Source: an uncultured Polaribacter sp. (GTDB lineage Bacteria > Bacteroidota > Bacteroidia > Flavobacteriales > Flavobacteriaceae). From it: a stretch of 46,066 nucleotides of DNA. Within the stretch, counting starts at the first letter, position 1; every line of letters starts with the position of its first letter. Position numbers and translations under genes: made by a program. Under the pieces are notes generated by a model, which worked only from the letters and a program-made list of their open reading frames with translations, was not told the DNA's origin and did no database searches. Shown piece after piece: positions 1-8,903 of the stretch. Location: contig CANMHT010000015.1 of NCBI GenBank assembly GCA_947497755.1, positions 1-46,066 of the forward strand, given 5' to 3'.

Positions 1-102
1 ATAAAATTTAAACCAACAATTTCTATCTTTAGTTTTCCCCATTACAATAAGCTTATCGCTTTTACTATCCTTCCTTCCCAACAACTTTATATTATTATTA
101 TT

Positions 103-2079
103 ATGAAAAAAAAACTACTCAAACTCAAATTTTGTAGTGTTTTTTTAATGTTTACCACATTAAACACTACTGTTTATGGACAAGAAAAAGACACACAACA
201 TCCGAGTATGCCAACTAACATTGTTATAAAACAAAAAAATAATTCTAACGTAATAGATTATTCTAACATTTATGTTAGTTGGACAGCCTCTACAGATAAT
301 ATTGGAGTTACTGAATATGAAGTCTATCAAAATGGAAATCTCATAGGAACAACAACAACAACAACAAATTATACTGTTACCACTTTTAAACCAAATACTA
401 AATATACATTTACTATTATAGCAAAAGATGCCGCTGGTAACAAAAGCCTCAGAGCAGGCAAGATTTATCGGACAGAGTATTTATATAATTTTGCATCAAA
501 ACGAATAGAGGTTGGAAGAATCGAAAAAACATCTGTCGAAATTAGTTGGACTATAGATGCTAGATCTCTAGATACCTTTCTAAAAAATGATCTTAAATTA
601 AAATTATTTAAAAATGGAGAATATGTAGCTCTTTTCTCTAAATATGACCTTACAATAAATAATAATATAGGGTATCAATCATATACTTTTACCAACTTAA
701 AACCCAATACAGATTATGTTTTTACTTTAAAAACTGTAGACAAACAGAATAATATTTCGGGAGATAAGTCTTCATCTATAATTATAAGAACCAAGCTACC
801 TACTTATTGTTCTTCTAGGAGTTATTATGTTAAAAGTGCCTACATTGTAAAAGTAGAAAGTAACACAATAAGTAATTCGTCTGGTAAGAGTAACTATAGT
901 GAATATGATTATTCTAATCACGCACCATACAAAAAAGGTGAATACTATAGTCTTACAATAACTCCTAGATTTGAAGGGGCTCCTAGTTACCCTGAAGGAT
1001 ATGCTGCTTGGATTGATTTTAATGGTAATGGTATTTTTGAAAATAAAGAAATTGTATTAGCAACAGGTGTAACTCATCGAAAAGACATTACTGCCATTTT
1101 TAAAGTTCCTGAAGATGCAAAAATTGGACGGACAAAAATGCGGGTTTCTATGAAATGGGATGGAGCACCAAGTCCTTGTGAAAATTTGTGGTATGGTGAA
1201 GTTGAAGACTACTTCATCAATATTGCAAATAATAATTATAAAACTCCATGTTTATCATACGGACAAAGCACTAAAGATGAAGGAATTGGACAAATAACAA
1301 TTTCAGAAGTACGCGAAAAAACATACCATAAAATTGTGTGGAGAAATATTGGTTGGGGTATTTTTTCTCCCTCATACCAAAAAATAACCGAAGAGCAACT
1401 AATTGAAGTATATAAAAATACTTCAGGATATGCTGGTTATTCTAATTTCACAATAACTTATACAAAAGATAGTAAGTTAATTGGATTATATGATGATACA
1501 AAATATAAGATAACTATAGTTCCTAAATGGAGAGGTCGACGCTATAAAGAGGGGTATACTGTTTGGATTGATGAAAATAGTAATGGTATTTTTGAAAAGT
1601 CAGAAAGAAAATTTTCATTATCTCCTACAGAAGATAATGCTGTTTCAGGCTATATTAAATTAGGCAGAACCGGAACCGGCTTATATCGAATGCGTATTTC
1701 TATGGCATATAATCATGCTCCTATAAACCCCTGTGAATCGTTTTCTTATGGTGAAGTTGAAGATTATTACTTGGGTGTAAGTGGTAAACCTTCCTCTATT
1801 AATGAACGTACCAAAGAAACTAATATTGATCCTCCTTTAAATTTAAGTTTTAAAAAGATAGTTACTCTGTATCCAAACCCAGTACAAGACAAATTAAAAA
1901 TTAATACTAATCTTAGTTCTAAAACTCAATACATGATTAGTAGTGCTAACGGAAAAACTGTTCTCAATGGAATACTTAAAGAAAAAGTAATTAATGTTTC
2001 CACATTAAAAAAAGGAATACATATTATCCGTTTTATTGATGGAAACACTATTATTTCAAAAAAGTTTATAAAAAAATAA
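103..2079 (+). CDS. Secreted FN3/GEVED multidomain protein with T9SS C-terminal sorting domain
   Basis: The 658-residue protein starts with a Sec signal peptide (about residues 1-27, ending VYGQ). Two fibronectin type III-like domains follow (about 35-122 and 125-231, each with a conserved PNTKYTF/PNTDYVF strand). Two GEVED domains come next (about 235-375 and 380-555), each with a W-I-D-x-N-x-N-G-I-F-E motif and a terminal GEVEDY signature. The last 75 residues are a type A T9SS sorting domain (LYPNPVQDKL, ending in lysines), so the protein should cross the outer membrane by the type IX system and be anchored or released there. The domain make-up suits adhesion or glycan/protein binding; no catalytic domain is visible. 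The gene stands alone and is followed by a hairpin. The ATG is preceded by an AT-rich leader without a Shine-Dalgarno box, normal for this phylum. Confidence 0.85.
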   Translation: MKKKLLKLKFCSVFLMFTTLNTTVYGQEKDTQHPSMPTNIVIKQKNNSNVIDYSNIYVSWTASTDNIGVTEYEVYQNGNLIGTTTTTTNYTVTTFKPNTKYTFTIIAKDAAGNKSLRAGKIYRTEYLYNFASKRIEVGRIEKTSVEISWTIDARSLDTFLKNDLKLKLFKNGEYVALFSKYDLTINNNIGYQSYTFTNLKPNTDYVFTLKTVDKQNNISGDKSSSIIIRTKLPTYCSSRSYYVKSAYIVKVESNTISNSSGKSNYSEYDYSNHAPYKKGEYYSLTITPRFEGAPSYPEGYAAWIDFNGNGIFENKEIVLATGVTHRKDITAIFKVPEDAKIGRTKMRVSMKWDGAPSPCENLWYGEVEDYFINIANNNYKTPCLSYGQSTKDEGIGQITISEVREKTYHKIVWRNIGWGIFSPSYQKITEEQLIEVYKNTSGYAGYSNFTITYTKDSKLIGLYDDTKYKITIVPKWRGRRYKEGYTVWIDENSNGIFEKSERKFSLSPTEDNAVSGYIKLGRTGTGLYRMRISMAYNHAPINPCESFSYGEVEDYYLGVSGKPSSINERTKETNIDPPLNLSFKKIVTLYPNPVQDKLKINTNLSSKTQYMISSANGKTVLNGILKEKVINVSTLKKGIHIIRFIDGNTIISKKFIKK

Positions 2080-2135
2080 TTGTTCTAATATAGAAGTCAG
2101 TAAAAACTACTGATTACCTTCAAATTTTGTACATG

Positions 2136-2176
2136 GATATGCTCAAAAAAACTATTAAAGCTTATTTGAGCATATC
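2136..2176 (+). terminator. Hairpin downstream of the T9SS protein gene
   Basis: A perfect 12-bp stem, GATATGCTCAAA pairing with TTTGAGCATATC, encloses a 17-nt loop. It lies between the first gene and the DUF6452 gene. No clean T-run follows, so it may be a weak terminator or an mRNA-stabilising hairpin. Confidence 0.4.
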
Positions 2177-2190
2177 ATTGCAATATTTAT

Positions 2191-2198
2191 TACTTTTG
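2191..2198 (+). promoter_or_regulatory. Candidate -7 box TACTTTTG
   Basis: TACTTTTG matches the Bacteroidota -7 consensus TAnnTTTG and lies 25 bp before the DUF6452 ATG, giving a short predicted leader. No TTG with canonical -33 spacing was found, so the call rests on the -7 match and position. Confidence 0.4.
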
Positions 2199-2223
2199 AA
2201 TGTTTTAATCTGAAAAACTTTTC

Positions 2224-2703
2224 ATGAATAAAAATATTCTATATTTAATCTTACTTTCCCTACTGATTAGCGCCTGCGAAAAAGACGATATCTGCTTATC
2301 TCCCACTACACCAAAACTTATTGTACGTTTTTACGATAACGCAGATCAAACAGTAAAAAAAGATGTAGTTAACTTATCTATTTGGGCTGATGGAAAAGAT
2401 ACCTTGTCTACTTTTAAAAGTGTAACCTTAGATTCCATATATATTCCATTAAATACAAATACTACACAAACAATATACAATCTTAAAACATCTGCAACTG
2501 GCAATAAAGCAGATAATAAAATCAATAAGTTAACCATAAACTACACAACAGAAGATATTTTTGTTTCTAGATCTTGTGGTTTCAAAACAATTTTTAAAAC
2601 GGTTACTATTAGTTCAGACAATGGTTGGTTTCAATCATTTACACCCAATTCAATAACAACAATAGACAATGAAAACACTGCACACATTAAAGTATACCAT
2701 TAG
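2224..2703 (+). CDS. DUF6452 family lipoprotein
   Basis: A 159-residue protein with a lipoprotein signal peptide (MNKNILYLILLSLLISAC; lipid-modified Cys18). The mature start, CEKDDICLSPTTPKLIVRFYD, fits the flavobacterial DUF6452 family as I know it. It probably sits in the outer membrane or periplasm; the function is unknown. Its last 35 bases overlap the start of the DUF6048 gene in another frame. The two families are usual neighbours in Flavobacteriaceae, so the overlap suggests translational coupling and a shared job in the envelope. Confidence 0.8.
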   Translation: MNKNILYLILLSLLISACEKDDICLSPTTPKLIVRFYDNADQTVKKDVVNLSIWADGKDTLSTFKSVTLDSIYIPLNTNTTQTIYNLKTSATGNKADNKINKLTINYTTEDIFVSRSCGFKTIFKTVTISSDNGWFQSFTPNSITTIDNENTAHIKVYH

Positions 2704-3361
2704 TCTATTAATATTGATGGTCTCTTTGCAAACTTTTTCTCAAGAAAAAGACTCTGTAACTTATAAATCTCCGTACGGCTTACGTTTAGGAATAGACATA
2801 AGTAAACCTATTATGGGAATGTTAGATTCTAATTCAAGTGGTATAGAATTTACTGCTGATTATCGTATTTCTAAAAATTGGTTTATTGCTACAGAATTTG
2901 GAAACCAAGAAGAAATTACCGTGGAAGACTATACCAATTCAACTGCAAAAGGAAACTTTGTAAAAATTGGAGTTAACTATAATGCTTATAAAAATTGGTT
3001 GGACATGAATAATGAAATTTTTGTTGGATTTCGTTATGCAACAAGTACCTTTGAGCAAACCTTAAATAGTTACAGAGTAAACACTGGTAACGATTATTTC
3101 ATTGGAAACAATATGGATACCCCGATTACTACCAAAGGTTTAAATGCGCATTGGACAGAGTTTGTCCTTGGAATTAAAGCCGAAACACTAAAAAATTTGT
3201 ATTTAGGATTTAGCTTTTCTTACAAGATTATGTTAAGTTTAAAACACCCTAATAACTTCAAAACCCTTTATGTACCTGGGTTTAACAGAGTTTTTGAAAC
3301 CGAAACAGGTTTTGGATTTAACTACACTATTTCTTACACAATTCCTTTTGTTAATAAGTAA
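2669..3361 (+). CDS. DUF6048 family outer-membrane-like protein
   Basis: A 230-residue protein with a Sec signal peptide (residues 1-24, ending TFSQ). The mature part alternates hydrophobic and polar residues with many Gly/Tyr/Phe, and ends in an aromatic-rich strand (FGFNYTISYTIPF). This suits a small outer-membrane beta-barrel. The motif YGLRLGIDISKP after the signal peptide is what I associate with DUF6048. The ATG lies inside the end of the DUF6452 gene. A start further in would cut the signal peptide, so the overlapping start is preferred. No enzymatic motif is visible. Confidence 0.75.
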   Translation: MKTLHTLKYTISLLILMVSLQTFSQEKDSVTYKSPYGLRLGIDISKPIMGMLDSNSSGIEFTADYRISKNWFIATEFGNQEEITVEDYTNSTAKGNFVKIGVNYNAYKNWLDMNNEIFVGFRYATSTFEQTLNSYRVNTGNDYFIGNNMDTPITTKGLNAHWTEFVLGIKAETLKNLYLGFSFSYKIMLSLKHPNNFKTLYVPGFNRVFETETGFGFNYTISYTIPFVNK

Positions 3362-3421
3362 TTGTTCAAGTAACCCTTGTTTTTCTTAACTTTATCGTCC
3401 ATTTTTAAAAACTTATAAACA

Positions 3422-4369
3422 ATGAGTAAAGTACCAAGTGTAGATTTGGCTGATTTTTTATCAGGTGATGCAGAAAGAAAACAAAAATTTATTAATGAAA
3501 TTGGAAACGCCTATGAAAATATAGGGTTCGTTGCTTTAAAAGGGCACTTTTTAGACGATGCTTTAGTAGACGATCTTTATGGCGAAGTAAAAAACTTTTT
3601 TGAACTACCTGTAGAGGTAAAACAAAAATATGAAGTACCAGGAATTGGTGGACAAAGAGGATATGTTTCTTTTGGTAAAGAAAGTGCTAAAGGAAAAAAA
3701 GAAGGAGATTTAAAAGAATTTTGGCATTTTGGTCAATATGTAGAAGACAACCCTAAGTTAGAAGCTGAATATCCTGCAAATGTTACAGTAGAAGAATTAC
3801 CAAAATTTAATGAAGTTGGTAAACAAGCCTACCAAATGCTAGAAAAAACAGCAAAATATGTATTGCGTTCTTTAGCCTTACATTTAGGCTTAGAAGAAAC
3901 TTATTTTGACAACTATATTAAAAACGGTAATAGTATTTTAAGACCAATTCATTATCCTCCTATTACTCAAGAACCAAATGATGCGGTTAGAGCTGCTGCA
4001 CATGGAGACATTAACTTAATTACTTTGTTAATGGGTGCTCAAGGAAGAGGATTACAAGTTCAAGATAATGATGGTGTTTGGCATGATGCTATAGCACAAC
4101 CAGATGAATTGATGATTAATGTTGGAGATATGTTATCTAGACATTCTAACAACAAATTAAAATCAACAATTCACAGAGTAATTAATCCGCCAAGAGAATT
4201 GTGGGGAACATCAAGATACTCTATTCCGTTTTTTATGCATCCAATTAGCGACATGAAATTAGATGTATTAGATAGCTGTGTTGATGAAAGCAATCCAAAG
4301 CAATTTGAAGATATTACAGCTGGTGAGTTTTTAAATGAGCGCTTGAGAGAATTAGGATTGATTAAGTAA
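3422..4369 (+). CDS. Isopenicillin-N-synthase-family 2-oxoglutarate/Fe(II) oxygenase
   Basis: A 315-residue cytosolic protein with the two-part layout of the family: an N-terminal DIOX_N region (about 5-125, including the conserved IGFVALKGH strand) and a C-terminal jelly-roll 2OG-FeII domain. The iron facial triad is visible as H194 and D196 (HGDINLITLL) with H251 (STIHRV). R265 and S267 (RYSIPFF) form the RxS motif that binds the 2-oxoglutarate carboxylate. It should hydroxylate or desaturate a small molecule using O2 and 2-oxoglutarate. The substrate cannot be read from the sequence, and no biosynthetic cluster surrounds it. The SUI1-like gene follows 21 bp downstream. Confidence 0.85.
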   Translation: MSKVPSVDLADFLSGDAERKQKFINEIGNAYENIGFVALKGHFLDDALVDDLYGEVKNFFELPVEVKQKYEVPGIGGQRGYVSFGKESAKGKKEGDLKEFWHFGQYVEDNPKLEAEYPANVTVEELPKFNEVGKQAYQMLEKTAKYVLRSLALHLGLEETYFDNYIKNGNSILRPIHYPPITQEPNDAVRAAAHGDINLITLLMGAQGRGLQVQDNDGVWHDAIAQPDELMINVGDMLSRHSNNKLKSTIHRVINPPRELWGTSRYSIPFFMHPISDMKLDVLDSCVDESNPKQFEDITAGEFLNERLRELGLIK

Positions 4370-4390
4370 AAACAATTGAACCTGTTTTTT

Positions 4391-4741
4391 ATGGCTAAAA
4401 AAAAACTCGGTAGTTTTTCTGATTTAGGAGGTTTCGTTTTTTCAACAGATGAGAACTTTGATTTTTCTTCTGATGAAAAAACAGAAACGCTTCCTAATAA
4501 CGAACAATTTTTAGAAGCACATTTTTCTAATAAAGGACGTGGAGGAAAAACAGTTACTGTTATTAAAGGATTTGAAGGTACTGAAGAAGACTTAAAAGCC
4601 TTAGGTAAAAAGTTAAAAACAAAATGTGGCGTTGGAGGTAGTATCAAAGAGGGCGAAATAATTATTCAAGGTAATTATAGAGACAAGATTATTGAGCTAC
4701 TAAAAAAAGACAATTACAATGTAAAACGTATAGGTGGTTAA
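4391..4741 (+). CDS. SUI1/eIF1-like translation initiation factor (YciH family)
   Basis: A 116-residue protein starting MAKKKLGSF. A longer frame exists only through a TTG at 4376; the in-frame ATG at 4391 is the better start. Residues about 35-116 form a SUI1 domain, with RGGKTVTVIKGFEG near its start and the conserved CGVGGSIKEGEIIIQGNYRDKI stretch represented at about 85-104. Bacterial YciH proteins are thought to influence start-codon fidelity or a subset of initiation events; the role here is inferred. It follows the oxygenase gene closely and may be co-transcribed with it. Confidence 0.85.
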   Translation: MAKKKLGSFSDLGGFVFSTDENFDFSSDEKTETLPNNEQFLEAHFSNKGRGGKTVTVIKGFEGTEEDLKALGKKLKTKCGVGGSIKEGEIIIQGNYRDKIIELLKKDNYNVKRIGG

Positions 4742-4881
4742 TTTTTAAATGTTAAAGTAAATTAATTAAAAAATAAATTAAATTTAGCATCGTTTTTTTA
4801 CTATAAAACTGATAATAAGCATTTAACAAACCATTCCCTAAATTGAATCACTAATTGATTGGGAGATAAAATTTAATCTAA

Positions 4882-5832
4882 GTGAAAACTACTACATTAC
4901 ATATTACCAACGGCGATAGCACAACAAATTATTTAAAAGAATTAAACATTCAAGGTGATTTTATTACTTGGAGAGAAATGTTGTGCGAAGGAAAAACCGA
5001 AGTAAATGTAGGTAGTGAAAATTTTTGGAAAACGCGTTTCAACTTTTTTAAACAATCTTACAAAGTAACCAAACAGCAATTTATAGACATTACACTTAAA
5101 GAATATCGACTCTTATGTAAACAAAAAACACAAGAAGAGATTGTACTTTGGTTTGAACACGATTTGTTTTGTCAAATAAATATGCTAGCTGTAATTAGCT
5201 GGTTAAAACGTTATAGAAAAGGTAGAAAAGTATCATTAGTTTGCAGCGGTAAAATTGATGGTTTTGAGCAATTATTTTGTTTATCTCATTTGTCTGAAAA
5301 GCAAATAAAAGAGCATTATAAAAACAAAATTGAACTCACTGTTGATGATATTGAATATGCAGATTATGTTTGGCAAATGTATTGCTCAAATAACCCAATT
5401 AATTTACAAAACATACAGCAATACCAACCTAGCACTACTTTTGCTTATTTAGCTGATGGCTTATTAGCACATTTACAACGTTTTCCTAGTATTAAAAATG
5501 GCTTAAATGCTGTAGAAAATAATATATTAAATATAGCTGCTTCTAATCAAGAAATTACTTCTAAAAATAAATTTGTTGGTAGCATTTTACAAAGCGAAGA
5601 ACATTATGGCTTTGGAGATGTACAATACTTTAAAAAGATAGATGAATTAAAACATTTGTTTAGCTCCTTCTCTCCTGTTCAACTTAATAATACCGGACAA
5701 AAAGTACAACAACAACTAGTAAATGTATACGCCAACTTAAGAAATGACTTTTCCTTTTTAGGCGGTGCAAAAAAATATAATTTTTTATACGATAACTCAA
5801 CACAAAAGTTATTGAAAATAACCTCTTTATGA
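4882..5832 (+). CDS. DUF1835 domain protein
   Basis: A 316-residue cytosolic protein that appears to start at GTG. LHITNGDSTTNYLKEL directly after the start is the typical beginning of DUF1835, so the GTG is credible. The domain covers about residues 1-125, including WFEHDLFCQINML. The remainder is helical without recognisable motifs. It overlaps the nucleoside phosphorylase gene by 4 bases (ATGA), and the PBP-fold gene follows directly, so the three look like one translationally coupled operon. The function is unknown. Confidence 0.75.
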   Translation: MKTTTLHITNGDSTTNYLKELNIQGDFITWREMLCEGKTEVNVGSENFWKTRFNFFKQSYKVTKQQFIDITLKEYRLLCKQKTQEEIVLWFEHDLFCQINMLAVISWLKRYRKGRKVSLVCSGKIDGFEQLFCLSHLSEKQIKEHYKNKIELTVDDIEYADYVWQMYCSNNPINLQNIQQYQPSTTFAYLADGLLAHLQRFPSIKNGLNAVENNILNIAASNQEITSKNKFVGSILQSEEHYGFGDVQYFKKIDELKHLFSSFSPVQLNNTGQKVQQQLVNVYANLRNDFSFLGGAKKYNFLYDNSTQKLLKITSL

Positions 5833-6695
5833 TAAAAGAATCTGAACTCATCTTAAACGAAGATGGAAGTGTATATCACTTAAACTTAAGACCAGAAAAC
5901 ATTGCAACCGACATTATTTTTGTAGGTGATCAATACAGAGTAGATAAAGTTACTAAACATTTTGACTCAATAGAGTTTACAACTCAAAAACGCGAATTTA
6001 AAACCACTACTGGAACCTATAAAGGCAAAAGAATTTCTGTAATGTCTACAGGTATTGGTCCAGATAATATTGACATTGTTCTAAATGAATTGGATGCTCT
6101 TGTTAATATCGATTTAGAAAGTAGAACCATAAAACCAACTCATACAGCTTTAAATATTGTACGTATAGGGACTTCGGGTTCTTTACAAAGCGATATTCCT
6201 GTGAATAGTTTTGTACTATCTAAATACGGATTAGGCTTTGACGGAATGCTACATTCTTATGATTGTGAACAACATCTAGAAAGCGATATTGAAGATGCTT
6301 TTATAGAACACACAAATTGGTCTCCTAAAAAATCGAGACCTTATGCTGTAAAAAATAGTGAAGTTTTAGAAAGTAAATTAGCTAGTGATAAAACATTTTT
6401 AGGCTTTACAGCAACTGCAGGTGGATTTTACGGACCTCAAGGAAGAATACTACGTTTGGCTTTACAAGACCACGATTTAAATTCTAAAATAGACAACTTT
6501 AATTTTAAAGGAATTAAAGTCACCAATTTAGAAATGGAAACTTCTGCAATTTATGGATTGTCAAAATTATTAGGACACCATGCATGTTCTATGAATGCCA
6601 TTATTGCCAACAGAGCTAATGGTACTTTTAGTGAAGATTACCAAGCTGTAGTAGAAGATTTAATTGTATATACTCTAGATAAATTGGTTGGATAA
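5829..6695 (+). CDS. Nucleoside phosphorylase (PNP/UDP family)
   Basis: A 288-residue protein of the phosphorylase superfamily fold. Visible markers are the early G-D-Q-x-R segment (FVGDQYRV, phosphate loop), STGIGPDNIDIV, VRIGTSGSL (phosphate/ribose region), and NLEMETSAIYGLS, in which the Glu-Met-Glu contacts the ribose hydroxyls. It should cleave a nucleoside with phosphate to free base and ribose-1-phosphate. Whether it prefers uridine or a purine cannot be decided here. It overlaps the DUF1835 gene by ATGA and its stop abuts the PBP-fold gene start, so it is the middle gene of a compact three-gene unit. Confidence 0.85.
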   Translation: MIKESELILNEDGSVYHLNLRPENIATDIIFVGDQYRVDKVTKHFDSIEFTTQKREFKTTTGTYKGKRISVMSTGIGPDNIDIVLNELDALVNIDLESRTIKPTHTALNIVRIGTSGSLQSDIPVNSFVLSKYGLGFDGMLHSYDCEQHLESDIEDAFIEHTNWSPKKSRPYAVKNSEVLESKLASDKTFLGFTATAGGFYGPQGRILRLALQDHDLNSKIDNFNFKGIKVTNLEMETSAIYGLSKLLGHHACSMNAIIANRANGTFSEDYQAVVEDLIVYTLDKLVG

Positions 6696-7556
6696 ATGAC
6701 AAACCTAAAAATTGGTGGTGTTCCAGAACATTTTAATTATCCTTGGTATTTAACCTTAAAAAATAAAGAATACGCCAAGTACAATATTAATTTACGCTGG
6801 AAAGATTTTCCTGGAGGAACAGGACAAATGGCTACTGCTCTCAGAGATGGCTCAGTAGACATTGCCATTATTCTTACTGAAGGTATAATCAAAGATATTG
6901 GTGATGGAAATCCGTCTAAAATTGTACAAACCTATGTAAAGAGTCCATTAATTTGGGGAATACACGTAGCTCAAAACTCAAAATTTGATCGCATAGAACA
7001 ATTAGAACACGCTACCATTGCAATTAGTAGATATGGTTCTGGTTCACATTTAATGGCTATTGTTAATGCTCACAATTTGGGTTGGGATATTGACAAACTT
7101 ACATTTAAAGTAGTAGGTAATTTACAAGGCGGAATAGACGCTTTAACTAATGGTGAAGCCGATTATTTTATGTGGGAACATTTTACCACCAAACCTTTTG
7201 TAGATAACAATATATTTAGAAGATTAGGAGATTGTCCTACTCCTTGGCCATGTTTTGTAATTGCTGTTAGAGATGAAATTCTAGAAAAATACCCTGAAGA
7301 AATCAAAACTATTTTACAACTCATCAATAAAAAAACCATAGGTTTTAAATCTATAGAGAACATTGATAAAATACTGGCTAACAGATACGAACAACAATTA
7401 GAAGACATACAACAATGGTTATCTATTACAAATTGGGAAAGTGAAAATCCAATTTCTGAAAAATTAATTGATGAGATACAAAATAAAATGTTAACCTATG
7501 GCGTTATACAATCGACAGTGAATGCTGGTAAGTTCATTAAAAATATGTACATTTAA
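6696..7556 (+). CDS. Cytosolic periplasmic-binding-protein-fold protein (Ca3427-like)
   Basis: A 286-residue protein with a substrate-binding-protein layout: a G-x-P-E-H start, a Gly-rich loop FPGGTGQMATAL, and GSVDIAIILTEG, as in NMT1/THI5-like domains. It has no signal peptide and no lipobox, and no ABC permease or ATPase is nearby, so it is unlikely to be a transport receptor. The CPTPWPCFVIAV segment and overall pattern recall the Ca3427 family, first described structurally from Candida albicans. A cytosolic ligand-binding or enzymatic role is inferred from the lack of export signals and the direct coupling to a nucleoside phosphorylase. The ATG begins at the base after the phosphorylase stop. 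Confidence 0.7.
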   Translation: MTNLKIGGVPEHFNYPWYLTLKNKEYAKYNINLRWKDFPGGTGQMATALRDGSVDIAIILTEGIIKDIGDGNPSKIVQTYVKSPLIWGIHVAQNSKFDRIEQLEHATIAISRYGSGSHLMAIVNAHNLGWDIDKLTFKVVGNLQGGIDALTNGEADYFMWEHFTTKPFVDNNIFRRLGDCPTPWPCFVIAVRDEILEKYPEEIKTILQLINKKTIGFKSIENIDKILANRYEQQLEDIQQWLSITNWESENPISEKLIDEIQNKMLTYGVIQSTVNAGKFIKNMYI

Positions 7557-7575
7557 CCTCTAAATTTGGCACGAT

Positions 7576-7740
7576 ATGAAAAAAATACTATTTATTGGAA
7601 TCTGTACCCTTGGAATTTTAAGTATCACTTCATGCAGAAGCACATCGGCAAGCTGTGGTTTAGCAAAAAACACAAAAACTAAGCAAACTCAACAAAACTT
7701 TCAACAAACAACCCTAACTGCAAAAGCAACGGTTAAATAG
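7576..7740 (+). CDS. Very small lipoprotein (54 residues)
   Basis: A short frame reading MKKILFIGICTLGILSITSC and then a Ser/Thr/Gln/Lys-rich tail. Residues 1-19 form a lipoprotein signal with lipobox SITSC (Cys20), leaving a mature peptide of about 35 residues. It starts 19 bp after the PBP-fold gene and ends just before a strong terminator, which supports it as the last gene of that transcript. The function is unknown. Confidence 0.65.
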   Translation: MKKILFIGICTLGILSITSCRSTSASCGLAKNTKTKQTQQNFQQTTLTAKATVK

Positions 7741-7764
7741 TTGACTGTCTTAATCAAATTCAAT

Positions 7765-7791
7765 AAATCCGCTTTTTAAGCGGATTTTTTT
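7765..7791 (+). terminator. Rho-independent terminator
   Basis: A 10-bp perfect stem AAATCCGCTT / AAGCGGATTT with a 3-nt TTT loop runs into seven T residues. It closes the DUF1835-phosphorylase-PBP-small lipoprotein unit. Confidence 0.85.
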
Positions 7792-7898
7792 GTGCCCTAG
7801 ATTTACTTAATATTGAATTAATAATGAGCATACTTTTATATAAAGTTTAGCTTACCATCATTTCACTTAGCCTTTACAATTTAAACATCTTGTTACTA

Positions 7899-7906
7899 TA
7901 AGTTTG
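7899..7906 (+). promoter_or_regulatory. Candidate -7 box TAAGTTTG with downstream leader hairpin
   Basis: TAAGTTTG fits the Bacteroidota TAnnTTTG element and lies 117 bp before the LpxH-like start, giving a leader of roughly 100 nt. The leader contains an 8-bp hairpin, ATTAAAAC / GTTTTAAT with a TTTCG loop (7968-7988), ending 34 bp before the ATG. No clear -33 TTG was found at the right distance. Confidence 0.4.
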
Positions 7907-8022
7907 AGAAACCATTGTAACTAAGATTATCGTAAATAGAAATTACTTTTTATCATTTTTTACAACTATTAAAACTTTCGGTTTTAATTGGTTTGTCAAC
8001 CCCTTAATTATCAACTTATTTT

Positions 8023-8898
8023 ATGAAGAAATTCAAAAAGCGTAAATTAGATATTGTCGTAATATCTGATGTACATTTAGGTACTTATGGATGTAGAGCA
8101 AAAGAATTAAACAATTATTTAAAAAGCATACAACCCAAAATAGTAATCTTAAATGGAGACATTATAGATATTTGGCAATTTAAAAAAAGGTATTTTCCAA
8201 AGCCTCACTTAAAGGTTATTAAACAGTTAATGTCTTTTATTACTTCTGGCACAAAAGTTTATTACATCACCGGAAATCATGATGAAATGCTACGAAAATT
8301 TAAAGGTTTTAGATTGGGTAGCTTCGAAATTACCAATAAAGTAGTTTTAGATATTGATGGTAAAAAGGGATGGTTTTTTCATGGCGATGTTTTTGATGTT
8401 ACCATGCAACACTCTAAATGGCTAGCAAAATTAGGCGGTGTTGGATATGATTTTTTAATTCTGATAAATACCTTTTTTAATTGGTGCAGCTTCAAATTAG
8501 GTTACGGAAGAATTTCGCTATCAAAAAAAATCAAAAATAGTGTAAAAAGTGCTGTGAAATTCATCAATGATTTTGAAAAAACAGCTTCTGATATTGCCAT
8601 AGAAAACAACTATGATTATGTGGTTTGCGGACATATTCATCAACCAGAAATAAGAGAAATACAGAATGACAAAGGAAAAACTACCTATTTAAATTCTGGT
8701 GATTGGGTAGAAAACCTTACTGCCCTAGAATACAAAAACAAACAATGGAAATTGTATGAATATGAAAAAGACACATCCATTCAAAAACTTTTAAATGTAG
8801 AAGTTATAGACCCAGAAATTGTGCGAGTAGAAAGCAACAATGCTTTATTATTTAAAGAATTACTTGCCGAATTTAATATTGAACAACCTTTAAAATAA
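8023..8898 (+). CDS. UDP-2,3-diacylglucosamine diphosphatase-like metallophosphoesterase (LpxH-like)
   Basis: A 291-residue calcineurin-like phosphoesterase. All metal-site motifs are present in order: D16-V-H18 (DVHLG), G-D46 (NGDIID), G-N85-H86-D87 (GNHDE), H120-G-D122, and G-H204-I-H206. Family membership suggests Mn-dependent hydrolysis of a pyrophosphate such as UDP-2,3-diacylglucosamine in lipid A synthesis. It is longer than classical LpxH (about 240 residues), so another phosphodiester substrate is possible. A glycosyltransferase gene begins 5 bp after the stop, implying a joint role in glycolipid or envelope sugar metabolism. Confidence 0.75.
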   Translation: MKKFKKRKLDIVVISDVHLGTYGCRAKELNNYLKSIQPKIVILNGDIIDIWQFKKRYFPKPHLKVIKQLMSFITSGTKVYYITGNHDEMLRKFKGFRLGSFEITNKVVLDIDGKKGWFFHGDVFDVTMQHSKWLAKLGGVGYDFLILINTFFNWCSFKLGYGRISLSKKIKNSVKSAVKFINDFEKTASDIAIENNYDYVVCGHIHQPEIREIQNDKGKTTYLNSGDWVENLTALEYKNKQWKLYEYEKDTSIQKLLNVEVIDPEIVRVESNNALLFKELLAEFNIEQPLK

Positions 8899-8903
8899 CC
8901 ACT

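Noticed and set aside
4171..4647. 158-residue minus-strand ORF
   Set aside because: It overlaps two well-supported genes on the other strand and has no recognisable domain.
5829..7556. Futalosine (MqnB/MqnD) menaquinone pair
   Set aside because: The phosphorylase and PBP-fold protein show no clear Mqn signatures, and the similarity is only at fold level.
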